Origin: Metellina segmentata
Lineage: Eukaryota > Arthropoda > Arachnida > Araneae > Tetragnathidae
Assembly (NCBI GenBank): GCA_947359465.1
Contig: OX375877.1
Coordinates: forward strand, 75,838,698 to 75,902,697
DNA: 64,000 nucleotides
Direction: 5' to 3'
In this document: positions 54,701-64,000 of the stretch, one piece after another
Numbering within the stretch: the stretch's first letter is position 1
How the letters are laid out: each line of letters opens with the position of its first letter
Translations under genes and position numbers: made by a program
The notes under the pieces: model-generated
The model's input: the letters and a program-made list of their open reading frames with translations, nothing else
The model's database searches: none
What the model was told of the DNA's origin: nothing

Positions 54701-55215
54701 ATGACTGATCAAGACATAGACCTACAGCCTAAAGTGGATTACAAACCACTACGAAGATCCATGTCAACACTGAGATTCGAACCCGGGTCCTGTTGAACCG
54801 AGGGCCAGAACGCTAACAAAAAACTGCGGAAAGGCCTGCGGTGTTTTGATCTGTATTCGTACACGTTTCTATATGACTGATCAAGACAGGAACCTACGGC
54901 TTATAGTGGATACCAAACCAATACAATGATCCATGTCAGCACAGAGGTTCGAACCCGTTCCCTGCTGAACCGAGGGCGACAACGCTAACCAAAACCTGCG
55001 GAAAGACGATGTTTTGATCTGTATGCTTGCATGTGTGTATATGACTGATCATGACAGGGACCTACCAATTAAAGCGGATTCCAAACCACTGCAATGATCC
55101 ATGTCAACACAGAGGTTCGAACCCGGGTCCTGCTGAACCGAGGGTGAGAACGGTGACCATAATACGACGAAAAAGCCAGCGTTGTTTTGATCTGTATGCG
55201 TGCATGTGTGTGTGC
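54701..55215. repeat. Three tandem ~170-bp units with tRNA-like B boxes
   Basis: Units begin ATGACTGATCAAGACA at 54701, 54873 and 55041 (172 and 168 bp apart). Each holds AGGTTCGAACCC followed by TGCTGAACCGAGGG, the complement of a tRNA-like T arm. Probably an amplified tRNA-derived repeat. Confidence 0.88.
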
Positions 55216-55693
55216 ATGCAATATCGAAATGGGAATGTTAAAGGTGCTGAGAATCTGCGGAGACAGAAGGAGATGGCAAAAAAGATTGTTCCGCCAAGCT
55301 TAAAAAACGCACCGCCGCAGCTAATGCGCCCTCTCATTGGTTCGTTTCTCATCACTCGACTCAGCGAGGTGGATCCGGAAAAAAAGTGGGGGAAAGCTAC
55401 TTGTCAAATCGTTTTTTTTTTATACGGGGAGGGGCGCAGGAGTGCATGCGTAACGAATTGCTCACACACAAGAACTCGGGATTCGAGGGGAAAGTACTTT
55501 CGAGATAGAAGCGTCGCATCAGACGGTCGGGAAAATGGAATTCATCCAAATATTCATAGATTGTCAAATGAATACACGTTCAGCAGCTTGATGATGGAAG
55601 CTGTGTAGACTGCTAACGAAACTGAGTGGTCCTATTTTTTGTACTTACATTTATTTCGAAGTGGGACAACAGAATGTATGTTGAAATGATCCT
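55216..55693. other. GC-richer stretch, no gene assigned
   Basis: The plus ORF ending at 55608 has no recognised domain. CTCATTGGTTCG near 55335 is CCAAT-like on the minus strand, so a promoter is possible. Confidence 0.25.
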
Positions 55694-56024
55694 GGTAATT
55701 TTTGGTAATTTTAGTTAACGTCGTACTAGAGCAACGCATCGGGCTATTGACGACGGTCCGGGATCAGTCCCTTAAGAGAGATCCGAGGACAACACTTCGT
55801 AATTTTGAACCACGGTCAGATGACGAAGCAACACCTGAGCTGGCACCCCACTCACCAAACTTCCACGCCAACCCAACGTGAGGACTTTCGAACACGACAG
55901 ATTTAAGGTGCACCAGCAGCCTCTACACCATACGTTCACAAACATCCATGCCCGGACCCGGATTCGAACCAGGAACCTTCCGATCTAGAGGCTAACACCT
56001 TAACCACTATACCGGTTGGTCGGC
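55694..56024 (-). mobile_element. tRNA-derived SINE, head type A
   Basis: Full head at the right end (GGATTCGAACCAGGAACC, CTATACCGGTTGGTCGGC). Well preserved body. Confidence 0.95.
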
Positions 56025-56046
56025 TTGAGGACCGTTGGATGGCAAT

Positions 56047-56322
56047 CGGTAATTTTAGTTAACGTCGTACTAAAGCAACACAACGGGTAATTGACGACGG
56101 TCCGGGATCAGTCCCATAAGGGAAAGGTGCGAGGACAATACACGTAATTTTGAACCACGGTCAGAAGATGAGGGCGCACTTGATCTGGCACAACACACTC
56201 CAAACTTCCACACCAAGCCAATGTGATGACATTTAAGGCTCCGACAGATTTAACGCGCTTTGTACACGACTTTCTTTTGATGGATTCGAACTCGCAACCC
56301 TCTGTTACTCCTCCAACCAGGC
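56047..56322 (-). mobile_element. tRNA-derived SINE, head type B
   Basis: Tail GGTAATTTTAGTTAACGTCG is typical of type A copies, but the right end has the type B head (GGATTCGAACTCGCAAC, CTCCAACCAGG). Confidence 0.85.
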
Positions 56323-56436
56323 AACACAACAGGCTATTGACGACGGTCCGGGATCAACACCCTAAGAAAAAGATCCGAGGATAAGACCACGTAATTTTGA
56401 ACCACGATCAGATGACGAGGCAACACCTGACCTTGC
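56323..56436 (-). mobile_element. SINE 3' third, no tail
   Basis: CAACACAACAGGCTATTGAC to GATGACGAGGCAACACCTGA. It directly joins the previous copy's head. Confidence 0.8.
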
Positions 56437-56767
56437 CATCGGTAATTGGTAATTTTTAATTATCGTCGTACTAAAGCAACACAACGGGCTATTGACGACA
56501 GCCCGGGATCAATCCCCTAAAGGAAAGATCCAAGGACAATATCACGTAATTTTGAACCACGGTCAGATGACGAGGCAACACCCGAGCTGCACCCCACTCT
56601 CCAAACTTCCACACCAACCAAACGTGAGGACTTCGGCCACGACAGATTTAAAGTGCCACCAGCCGCCCTGTACACCATACTCTTACAAATTTCCATGTTC
56701 TGACCCGGATTCGAACCAGGAACCGTTTGATCCATTATCCAATTAGGCTAACACCTTAACCACCAGG

Positions 56768-56901
56768 GCTTCGTCATCTGACCGTGGTTCAAAATTACGA
56801 GGTGTTGTCCTCGGATCTTTCCCTTAAGGGACTGATCCCGGACCGTCGTCAATAGCCCGTTGTGTTGCTCTAGTACGACGTTAACTAAAATTACCAAATT
56901 A
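56768..56901 (+). mobile_element. 5'-truncated SINE insertion
   Basis: SINE 3' third flanked by the 14-bp duplication CCTTAACCACCAGG (56754-56767, 56902-56915). Confidence 0.9.
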
Positions 56902-56915
56902 CCTTAACCACCAGG

Positions 56916-57091
56916 TTGGGTTGGCGTGGAAGTTTGAGAGTGGGGTGCCAGCTCAGGTGTTGCTTCGTCATCTGACCGTGGTTCAAAATTACGAAGTGTT
57001 GTCCTCGGATCTTTCCCTTAAGGGACTGATCCCGGACCGTCGTCAATAGCCCGTTGTGTTGCTCTAGTACGACGTTAACTAAAATTACCAA
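56916..57091 (+). mobile_element. 5'-truncated SINE
   Basis: Starts TTGGGTTGGCGTGGAAGTTT and runs to the ATTACC tail. Confidence 0.88.
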
Positions 57092-57279
57092 TTGGTTGGC
57101 GTGGAAGTTTGGAGAGTGGGGTGCGAGCTCAGGTGTTGCTTCGTCATCTGACCGTGGTTCAAAATTACGAGGTGTTGTCCTCGGATCTTTCCCTTAAGGG
57201 ACTGATCCCGGACCGTCGTCAATAGCCCGTTGTGTTGCTCTAGTACGACGTTAACTAAAATTACCAATTACCAATTCCC
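57092..57279 (+). mobile_element. 5'-truncated SINE
   Basis: Starts at nearly the same internal point (GGTTGGCGTGGAAGTTTGG) and ends with repeated AATTACC. In tandem with the preceding one. Confidence 0.88.
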
Positions 57280-57324
57280 AACCACCAGACCGGTTGGTCG
57301 GCTTACGATAAAATGTGATAATAT

Positions 57325-57593
57325 GATGCGAGTTCGAACCTGGTCCAAGGACCTTCGAGTACATGGAGACCTGATGCATGCTAAATCTGTTATAGCCTCA
57401 AATGTCCTCACGTTGGCGGAGTGGAAATTTGAGAGAGTGGGGTGCCCGCTCATGTGTTGACCTCGTCATATGACCTTGGTTCAAGATTACGTAGTGTTTT
57501 CCTCTGAGCTTCCGAAAGGGAATTGGTTTCGGTCCGTCGTCAATAGCCCGTTGTATTGCTCTAGTACGAAGTTAATTAAAAATTACCAATTAC
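57325..57593 (+). mobile_element. SINE, diverged, partial head
   Basis: B-box-like GAGTTCGAACC, GCTAAATCTGTTATAGCCTC, tail TTAATTAAAAATTACC. Confidence 0.82.
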
Positions 57594-57625
57594 CACACAA
57601 AATGTTTATTTGAATTGAATGACGG

Positions 57626-57976
57626 TAAGGTAAGATAAGGTAAAAATAATTGGTAATTTTTAGTTAACGTCGTACTAGAGCAACACAACGGGCTATTGAC
57701 GACGGTTCGGGATCAGTCCCTTAAGGGAAAGATCCGAGGACAACACCTCGTAATTTTGAACCACGGTCAGATGACGAAGCAACACCTGAGCTGGCACCCC
57801 ACTCTCCAAACTTCCACACCAACCCAACTTTCGGACTTTCGGCCACGACAGATTTAAGGTGCACCAGCCGCCTCTGCACCATACGTTTACAAACATCCAT
57901 GCCCGAACCCAGATTCGAACCAGGAACCTTCCGATCTAGAGGCTAACACCTTAACCATTATACCGGTTGGTCGGCA
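57626..57976 (-). mobile_element. tRNA-derived SINE, head type A, young
   Basis: Full-length copy with 13-bp target duplication AATTGAATGACGG (57613-57625, 57977-57989). Simple GGTAAGGTAAGATAAGGT tail at the left end. Confidence 0.95.
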
Positions 57977-58567
57977 AATTGAATGACGGAGTTACGTAAG
58001 TTTGAATCTTTTGGGGTAGTAAGCTATTGCACGTTTTTTGGGCATCTCCTGAAACCATGTCGTGAACCCCTGGATAATTTGAGGATTCCTTTAAAAACTA
58101 GGCATTTATTAAAGCAGATTTATTTATTACAGTTATTCAGTCCCATATGAAATTCCACTACAGTAATCAAATACCCTCGAAAATTAGATCTTAGTCTTCA
58201 ATCCTCTGTCACTACTACACTACTTTATATAAGCCGGTTTTTAATTATTAACAAGCTTTAATTTTCCATGCCACTGGTCACACAATATATTTGGTTCAAT
58301 AATTCCAATCAATCAGAATACTTGAATGTAAAATAGCTAAGTGTTTTAATCACTTAAGATGTTTACAGAGTTCCGCTCCTGTACCTCTAGAAGAATTTTA
58401 CTGTCAAACTCACGTTTGTTCGAACAATATTTGTAGACTCTTTATTTTTTTTAGGTTCACAATCCTCTACGCAATTCTAAAGTTCAAATTTCAACTAAGA
58501 GCCCTGGTATGCCGATTCAAAATAAACATTTCGGCAATCGCTTGATATATTGGTTGAAATATAACAA

Positions 58568-58625
58568 GAATTTTAATGGCGCCAGGACCAGATATTTACT
58601 GATCAAATTGCGCCAAACACCTGTT
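58568..58625 (+). repeat. Dispersed GGCGCA/TGCGCC repeat, copy 3
   Basis: TTTTAATGGCGCCAGGACC, then CAAATTGCGCCAAACACC. Confidence 0.6.
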
Positions 58626-58749
58626 AAGCCAAAATAACCATCGAGGGAAGAAAAATACAGGATAGGCGAGGATAAGGCAAAAGGGACGACAGATCCTGGG
58701 AGATGCAATTCCCGTGTTTATTTCAAGAAATTAGACACCCTAAGGGGTA

Positions 58750-59074
58750 GCCGATCAATCGGTCTGGTGGTTAAGGTATTAGCCTCTAGATCGGAAGGTT
58801 CCTGGTTCGAATCCGGGTCAGTGCATGGGTATTTCTAAGCGTATGGTGTAGTGGCGGCTGGTGCACCTTAAATCTGTCGCGGCTGAAAGTCCTTACGTTG
58901 GGTTGGTGTAGAAGTTTGGAGAGTGGGGTGCCAGCTTAGGTGTTGCCTCGTCATCTGACTGTGTTTCAAAATTACGTGGTGTTCTTGGATCTTTCCATTA
59001 GTGGATTGATCCCGGACCGTCGTTAATAGCCCGTTGTGTTGTTGTAATACGACGTTAAATAAAATTACCTTACG
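58750..59074 (+). mobile_element. tRNA-derived SINE, head type A
   Basis: Head GCCGATCAATCGGTCTGGTG, B box GGTTCGAATCC, complete body. 9-bp target duplication TAAGGGGTA (58741-58749, 59075-59083). Confidence 0.94.
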
Positions 59075-59121
59075 TAAGGGGTATTAGATTGGAATACTTT
59101 TCCAAATATAACTGAAGGTAG

Positions 59122-59126
<5 letters not shown>

Positions 59127-59181
<55 letters not shown>

Positions 59182-59195
59182 TATATATATATATT
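59127..59195. repeat. (TA)n microsatellite
   Basis: About 35 nearly uninterrupted TA dinucleotides. Confidence 0.98.
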
Positions 59196-59454
59196 TATTT
59201 ATTTATATGGGACCGCATCTATCTTTCCATGTTCCCTGTCCTGCATTTTCCTTTTTCTGTCCTTAATTATTTTGTGGGAAATAATAAAGAAAATATTAAT
59301 GTCATTTGAGCTATTCAATCAACATCATGGAAAGATTGGTTAATATACAAGGGTCGATTTTGAAAAGTTGGTCATGAAATATGATAGTTGAATTTTAAAA
59401 TACATCTGGGGATAGTTTTTTGCCCCCTTCCCCCTGTCCTAGACCATTTATCTG

Positions 59455-59830
59455 AGTACCTTTATTACCCGCCTAGTTGTGGGAGTGTATATAATGTATA
59501 TTACAATTGAATAAAGGAGTAACATACATTTGAGGGATTTTTTTTACCTGCCGAGTGAAAATTGCATATCACACACAATAAATTTAGAATTTTTTGTTTT
59601 GAAATGGGACAACACATCGTGTGAGTTTTTTTTTACCCCACCTAGTTATGTGAGTGTCCCATATGATGTGTATTACAACTGAATGTGTCGGAGTAACATT
59701 AGGTTGAGCATTTTTACCCGCCTAGTTTAGACCATGTCTCACATATAATGTATGCTGCAATTGTGTGTCTCAGAGTAGCATAATGTGGATCCTTTTGTAC
59801 TCGCCTTACTTAAGGCATGTCACCTGAATA
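59455..59830. repeat. Diverged ~100-bp tandem repeats
   Basis: Units share TTTTTACCCGCCTAGTT, GTGTATTACAACTGAATGTG and GGAGTAACAT-like words. One more unit appears at 60535-60590 beyond the SINE-like insertion. Confidence 0.7.
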
Positions 59831-60072
59831 CAAGAACTATGCAACTCAAAAAGTGGCGTATTTTTGAGTTGCACTTAAATTAGTAGTACTGAGTTCACAC
59901 AGTATTCGATGCAAGTCACTACATATCCTTTTTGACCACTTGATAATCTATATCTATCGGCTAATGAAAAATATAGGTATGCATGAAACTAGGATTGGTG
60001 GCACACTGCTTATTCTTTTATCTCAAAAATAAAATAATAAATTACCTAGTTCATGTATTGAGGTGACGATGT

Positions 60073-60524
60073 TGTTGTTGTTTCTTATGCCTACACTGGC
60101 AGACCAGAGGAGTGCCAGGCCCGTCGAAGACGGCAAGAGGCGAGGGGGGTGCGCCTTCCATGTTATTGAGCCCCATTGGGAGGAAGTCCGACTTTGCTCG
60201 ACATACATGACACATCCGTTTTACAGGAAGGTCCCTTTCAGACATCCATTCACTCACACATATCGTAATTTACATCCCAATCAGAGGCCGATAACCCCCT
60301 GATCAGGTACCCCCAGAGGTATTGATTTGGTATGGGAACATGGGGGACATTGTGACCACGACCTATTTAACGTGCCCCAGTCACCATTAGTGAACACGAC
60401 GGTCTTTAGCCAGGTCGAAGCGCCGATCTCGCAATCATCAGAATTGGAGGCTCCGCCGAGGACAGAACCCACAACCCTTCTGATGCGAGCCCGACGCTCT
60501 ACTGACTGAACTACCGCGGCTCAC
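60073..60524 (-). mobile_element. tRNA-derived SINE, separate family (type D), 452 bp
   Basis: The minus-strand head reads GAGCCGCGGTAGTTCAGTCA with tRNA-like A box, then GGGTTGTGGGTTCTGTCC as B-box region. The left end has a GTT repeat (AAC tail). Perfect 13-bp target duplication GAGGTGACGATGT (60060-60072, 60525-60537). The body is unlike the type A/B SINEs. Confidence 0.9.
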
Positions 60525-60639
60525 GAGGTGACGATGTAATGTGTATTACAGTTATATATCTCGGAGTAACATGATGTTGAGCTACAAAAAGAAAATTTAT
60601 AGGAGTGTAATTTAACCTTTTTAGAGTACAGCTAGTACA

Positions 60640-60790
60640 GCAGTTGTGCCAAGAAAGTATTTAGACAACGTCCAGTACATCAGTTGTACCTTGAAAGTTA
60701 TGAGAATCGCGCCAAGAAAATATTTAGACCACGACCGCTACAGCAGTTGTAAATTGAAAGTTATAAGAATCGCTCCAAGAAAGAATCGCG
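60640..60790. repeat. ~66-bp tandem repeats
   Basis: GCCAAGAAAGTATTTAGAC and CAGTTGTACCTTGAAAGTTA recur about every 66 bp, two to three units. Confidence 0.75.
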
Positions 60791-60839
60791 CTTGTTATAT
60801 TATACTTGGGTCATTAAATGCGTTATGAGGTAAAAGCAA

Positions 60840-61570
60840 CCCTACAGTTCTCGGATATCTTACGATCCTCGGAAGACAAAATAAGTAGTCAATAGTTCAA
60901 ATGTAGTATACCATGTTGTGATAGAATAGTTTTCCTATAACAATAATATTTTTGTTCCCAAAAGTTATGCGTTTGGAACATTTAACAATGAATAATAATG
61001 CAGAAGTAGGTTCCTTCTATTCCACGACTTTTCTCCGAGTTCACCGCTTATCAGTCACTGGGACTTGTGTCAATATCAGGTGACGTTTGGGAAGGAAGGC
61101 AAAAGAAAAAATCGACAAAGGTTGCTGTGGGCACGTAATATCTGGAAGTTTTATCTGCCCTCGAAATACGATAGGAAATATGCAAGATTCGTTTGCGGTA
61201 CTTATCACATTCCCCGCAATAATAACTAGTTTTTTCTGGCATGCGCTTAGGATTTTATTTAACAAAGCTACAAACAAATTTAAGTGTCTGGCGTCACCTG
61301 AAATCGCACTTAAATTCCCCGTTGAGTCATTTCTTCTTTCCCTCTACACACGTTGGGTCATCATCGCATTTATCGTGGATGGAAGGGGCAAATTAATAAA
61401 TACTCATTGAAAGGACAAACAAACATTTACATAGTCTGATGAATTGAAGGACTTGGTCGTAGTTCGTAAGGAGAGAAAGCGTTTAACAGATCTTTTATTT
61501 CTTATGGATATAAAAAATGTTTTCACATGGTCGCTCTCTTTCTCTTATATAAGCAAGCTCAGCAAATGGT
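60840..61570. other. Gene-free stretch
   Basis: A 107-codon plus ORF at 61087-61410 overlaps minus ORFs and has no recognised domain. Confidence 0.35.
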
Positions 61571-61640
61571 TGTCTGTTTTGAAGTTTTATGACGCAAGGG
61601 TCATATTTGGCCAAACTGCGCCAAACACGAGACAACGTCA
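61571..61640 (+). repeat. Dispersed GGCGCA/TGCGCC repeat, copy 4
   Basis: GAAGTTTTATGACGCAAGGG, TCATATTTGGCCAAAC, TGCGCCAAACACGAG. Confidence 0.7.
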
Positions 61641-61689
61641 AGTGAAGAATGTTGTGAAAGGGAAAAAAGAGGGATTGGAGAACGGAGTA

Positions 61690-62215
61690 GTCCTTTAGAA
61701 AGATTATATTGATAATTTCCTTGAATAGAATCCTTTAGAAGGATTCGATTACTCCTTTCTTTGGAATGCAATCCTTTGGAAAGTTTATATTGATAGTTTC
61801 CTTGAATAGAATCCTTTAGAAAGATTCGAATGCTCCTTTCTTTGGAATGCAATCCTTTGGAAAGATTATATTGATCATTTCCTTGAATAGAATCCTTTAG
61901 AAGGATTCGATTACTCCTTTCTTTGGAATGCAATCCTTTGGAAAGATTATATTGATCATTTCCTTGAAAAGAATCCTTTAGAAGGATTCGAATGCTCCTT
62001 TCTTTGGAATGCAATCCTTTGGAAAGATTATATTGATCATTTCCTTGAATAGAATCCTTTAGAAGGATTCGATTGCTCCTTTCTTTGGAATGCAATCCTT
62101 TGGAAAGATTATATTGATCATTTCCTTGAATAGAATCCTTTAGTAGGATTCAATTGCTCCTTTCTTCGGAATGCAATCCTTTGGAAAGATTATATTGATA
62201 ATTTCCTTCGAATAG
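61690..62215. repeat. 81-bp dimeric satellite array
   Basis: Units starting CTTGAATAGAATCC begin at 61720, 61801, 61882, 61963, 62044, 62125 and 62206: exactly 81 bp each time. Each is two ~40-bp halves related to the 26.7-29.2 kb satellite in the opposite sense. Confidence 0.97.
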
Positions 62216-62221
62216 AACGAG

Positions 62222-63900
62222 TGTTGAATTAATAAAAAAAATCGCCTCCGATAATTTGTAGTCCAGTTGCATGGTTAAAAGCCTTGGTACATAATTTCCC
62301 CGAAAACTTTCGCGTGGATTATTACAAACATGACCTAATTACATAATTTACGTAATTTCACTTATTGTTTATTGGTCGTTGTATACCGTAACAGTCTCTA
62401 GTTTTACGGCAATGATTTTCACCAGTCTTGTTTCATTTGAGTATCCATCCATTCTTGCGAATGAATGTAACCGATACATTAAGAGTAGTGTATCATCATA
62501 AAAACGGAAACTAAATAGCTATAAGAAGCTTTTTTTACTCCTGTAAGGCAAAACTCACTCATCAAAAAGAGAGAACATTGTGTTTTTAAACTTTTTCTAA
62601 CAAAGGGAAAACCCTTTTCTTTCGCTTCTTTGGTCCCGATATTTGGGAACAAAAAGTGCATTGAAGAAAAAGTTTGTTCTTTCATATAAACTTTTGCTTA
62701 TCGTGGTTTACTCTTTTTTCAAACAATTTTTTAGAACACAGCATTCGAACTAGGTCCGATTAAAAAACATGACATATTCTGCCATCTGGCCATCTGCCTT
62801 CCATTCTGCACCACGTGCCTCCATGTTCCTTCGAACCACTGAAGCCTGGATTTCGTTCCATTGCAGACGAACAAATGAAAAAAGTAGCCATGAATGGCCC
62901 TTTCTGTACGATAAGACTATTTGCCAAGGGTCGTCTCCTACGGTGGGACATTAAAACAAATCACATCTAACCATCCTTTGATACTGGGAGTGTTCTGGAA
63001 CAAGATCGCCACGTGCTGAACTCGACCCATCCTGGAAGTAAGTGCGCGTGTGTGAATCACTCGGTGGATTTTATTTCACTGGAGTGAAAAAATCTCTGCT
63101 TTGCTCTGATAAGTGTGGAAAGCGAAACCATATTTCTCGATTCAGAAAGCCCGCTAATTATAATGCATTTGCAGCGATATGAATGGAGTTCTGCAACTAG
63201 ATCATCTCATACTCTTTTTTGTCGAGCTTCGTAAGAAAACAGACTAAGAATAACCATTGGGTGGCATATGACTGAATCGAATGGTGTTAGAAGAACTCCA
63301 TTCACGTAACCCGATGAATGGAAATTCTATAGTGACCAATTCAACGAACAAAGAAGTATATCGACCGAAAGTGGTATATAAAAATCGAAAGTAATATCGT
63401 CAAATCGTCAAAAGGAGAAGTTTAGGTGAAAGGCACAAATAGCATTTATAGTTAAAATCCTCAAGAAAAATATTATCAACAGAGTTTAATAAGATTTTAT
63501 AATAGTATTACAGTATAACAATGGCTTAAAAGTGGCAACGGTATGAACGACCTCTGCAGTGGTTTTAGTGCTTTACTATACGGTTATTATTGATCAATAA
63601 CTTAATTTCACAAGTTAATAAAAAACCAAAATGGAATAATATACTCATTCATATTCGAATACACGGTATTCTTTTCTTGAGGGTTCAAATTTTACCGATA
63701 GGACGTAAAAATTTGTTTCTTCAATTAGGTATCACAAATGGTGGAATTAAATTTTACCTTTTCCTTTTTTGAGTATAACTCATGGCGTCTATTTGGGGAT
63801 ATAATATGGGGGGGGGGGGTATCCATACAAGTCAGACTGTGATTGCTTCCTTTGCATGCCTATATTGAAACATAAATTTCCCCGAGGAAAACTCACTTAC
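62222..63900. other. Gene-free stretch
   Basis: Nothing recognised. A poly-G run lies at 63809-63819. The ORFs at 62760-62954 are mutually antisense, without domain similarity. Confidence 0.4.
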
Positions 63901-63929
63901 TTTTAAGAGGTAGGTAGAAAGGTACTTGA

Positions 63930-64000
63930 AGACAAAGGGCTATTGGCGACGGCACGAGATAAATCCCAAAAGGAAATATTCGAGAACATCTCATAATTTT
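63930..64000 (-). mobile_element. SINE fragment running off the window
   Basis: AAAGGGCTATTGGCGACGGC and the following text to CTCATAATTTT match the minus-strand SINE body. Confidence 0.75.

Larger units (their letters stand above)
56441..57303 (-). mobile_element. tRNA-derived SINE, head type A, split by serial insertions
   Basis: Minus-strand copy from 56441 to about 56767. Its head resumes at 57280-57303 (AACCACCAGACCGGTTGGTC). The intervening DNA is a series of plus-strand SINE 3' parts. Confidence 0.85.

Noticed and set aside
61690..62215. CRISPR-like array of regular repeats
   Set aside because: The 81-bp period is continuous satellite with no unique spacers, in a eukaryotic context.
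62760..62954. Overlapping sense and antisense ORFs near 62.8 kb
   Set aside because: No recognisable domain, splice signals or repeat match; insufficient support.

Overview
The window is eukaryotic, AT-rich, repeat-dominated DNA. The mix of elements (BEL/Pao retrotransposon, Tc1/mariner, DD41D, pogo, Mutator-like, hAT-type and Harbinger-like DNA elements, short Helitrons, several tRNA-derived SINE families) fits an arthropod. The SINE body resembles sequences I associate with spider genomes, so an arachnid is my best guess, but that is inference.

Layout. 0.5-0.9 kb: copia-type gag remnant. 1.4-1.9 kb: decayed Tc1-like transposase. 3.85-4.81 kb: pogo/Tigger-like element with 24-bp inverted repeats and a 45-bp internal palindrome. 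8.04-14.15 kb: complete BEL/Pao retrotransposon on the minus strand, with 308-bp LTRs identical by eye, a 5-bp target duplication, a tRNA-Arg-type primer site, a polypurine tract and one intact 1768-aa ORF. 15.6-16.6 kb: decayed BEL/Pao pol. 16.8-19.2 kb: Helitron pieces. 20.57-21.97 kb: frameshifted Tc1-like element. 23.2-24.1 kb: Mutator-like transposase fragment and a Harbinger-like MITE. 24.3 and 41.0 kb: two 356-bp solo LTRs in opposite orientation. 25.4-26.25 kb: hAT-like foldback palindrome inside a tRNA-derived SINE. 26.7-29.2 kb: ~40-bp satellite arrays with a duplicated 0.43-kb block. 29.4-30.1 kb: GC-rich island with a possible splice donor. 30.2-35.6 kb: three minus-strand Helitrons, one carrying histone-type 3' stem-loops. 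37-64 kb: many SINE copies, some with clean 12-14-bp target duplications and nested insertions, a DD41D element with 122-bp inverted repeats (51.6-52.5 kb), and an 81-bp satellite (61.7-62.2 kb).

Host genes are almost absent. The best candidate is a first coding exon at 42220-42301, encoding a signal peptide and ending at a GTGAGT donor, downstream of a GC-rich, CCAAT-containing stretch. I found no tRNA or rRNA gene; the tRNA-like stretches are SINE heads. The window looks like a gene-poor intergenic or intronic region built by successive transposon insertions. The BEL/Pao copy and several SINE copies are the youngest layer.
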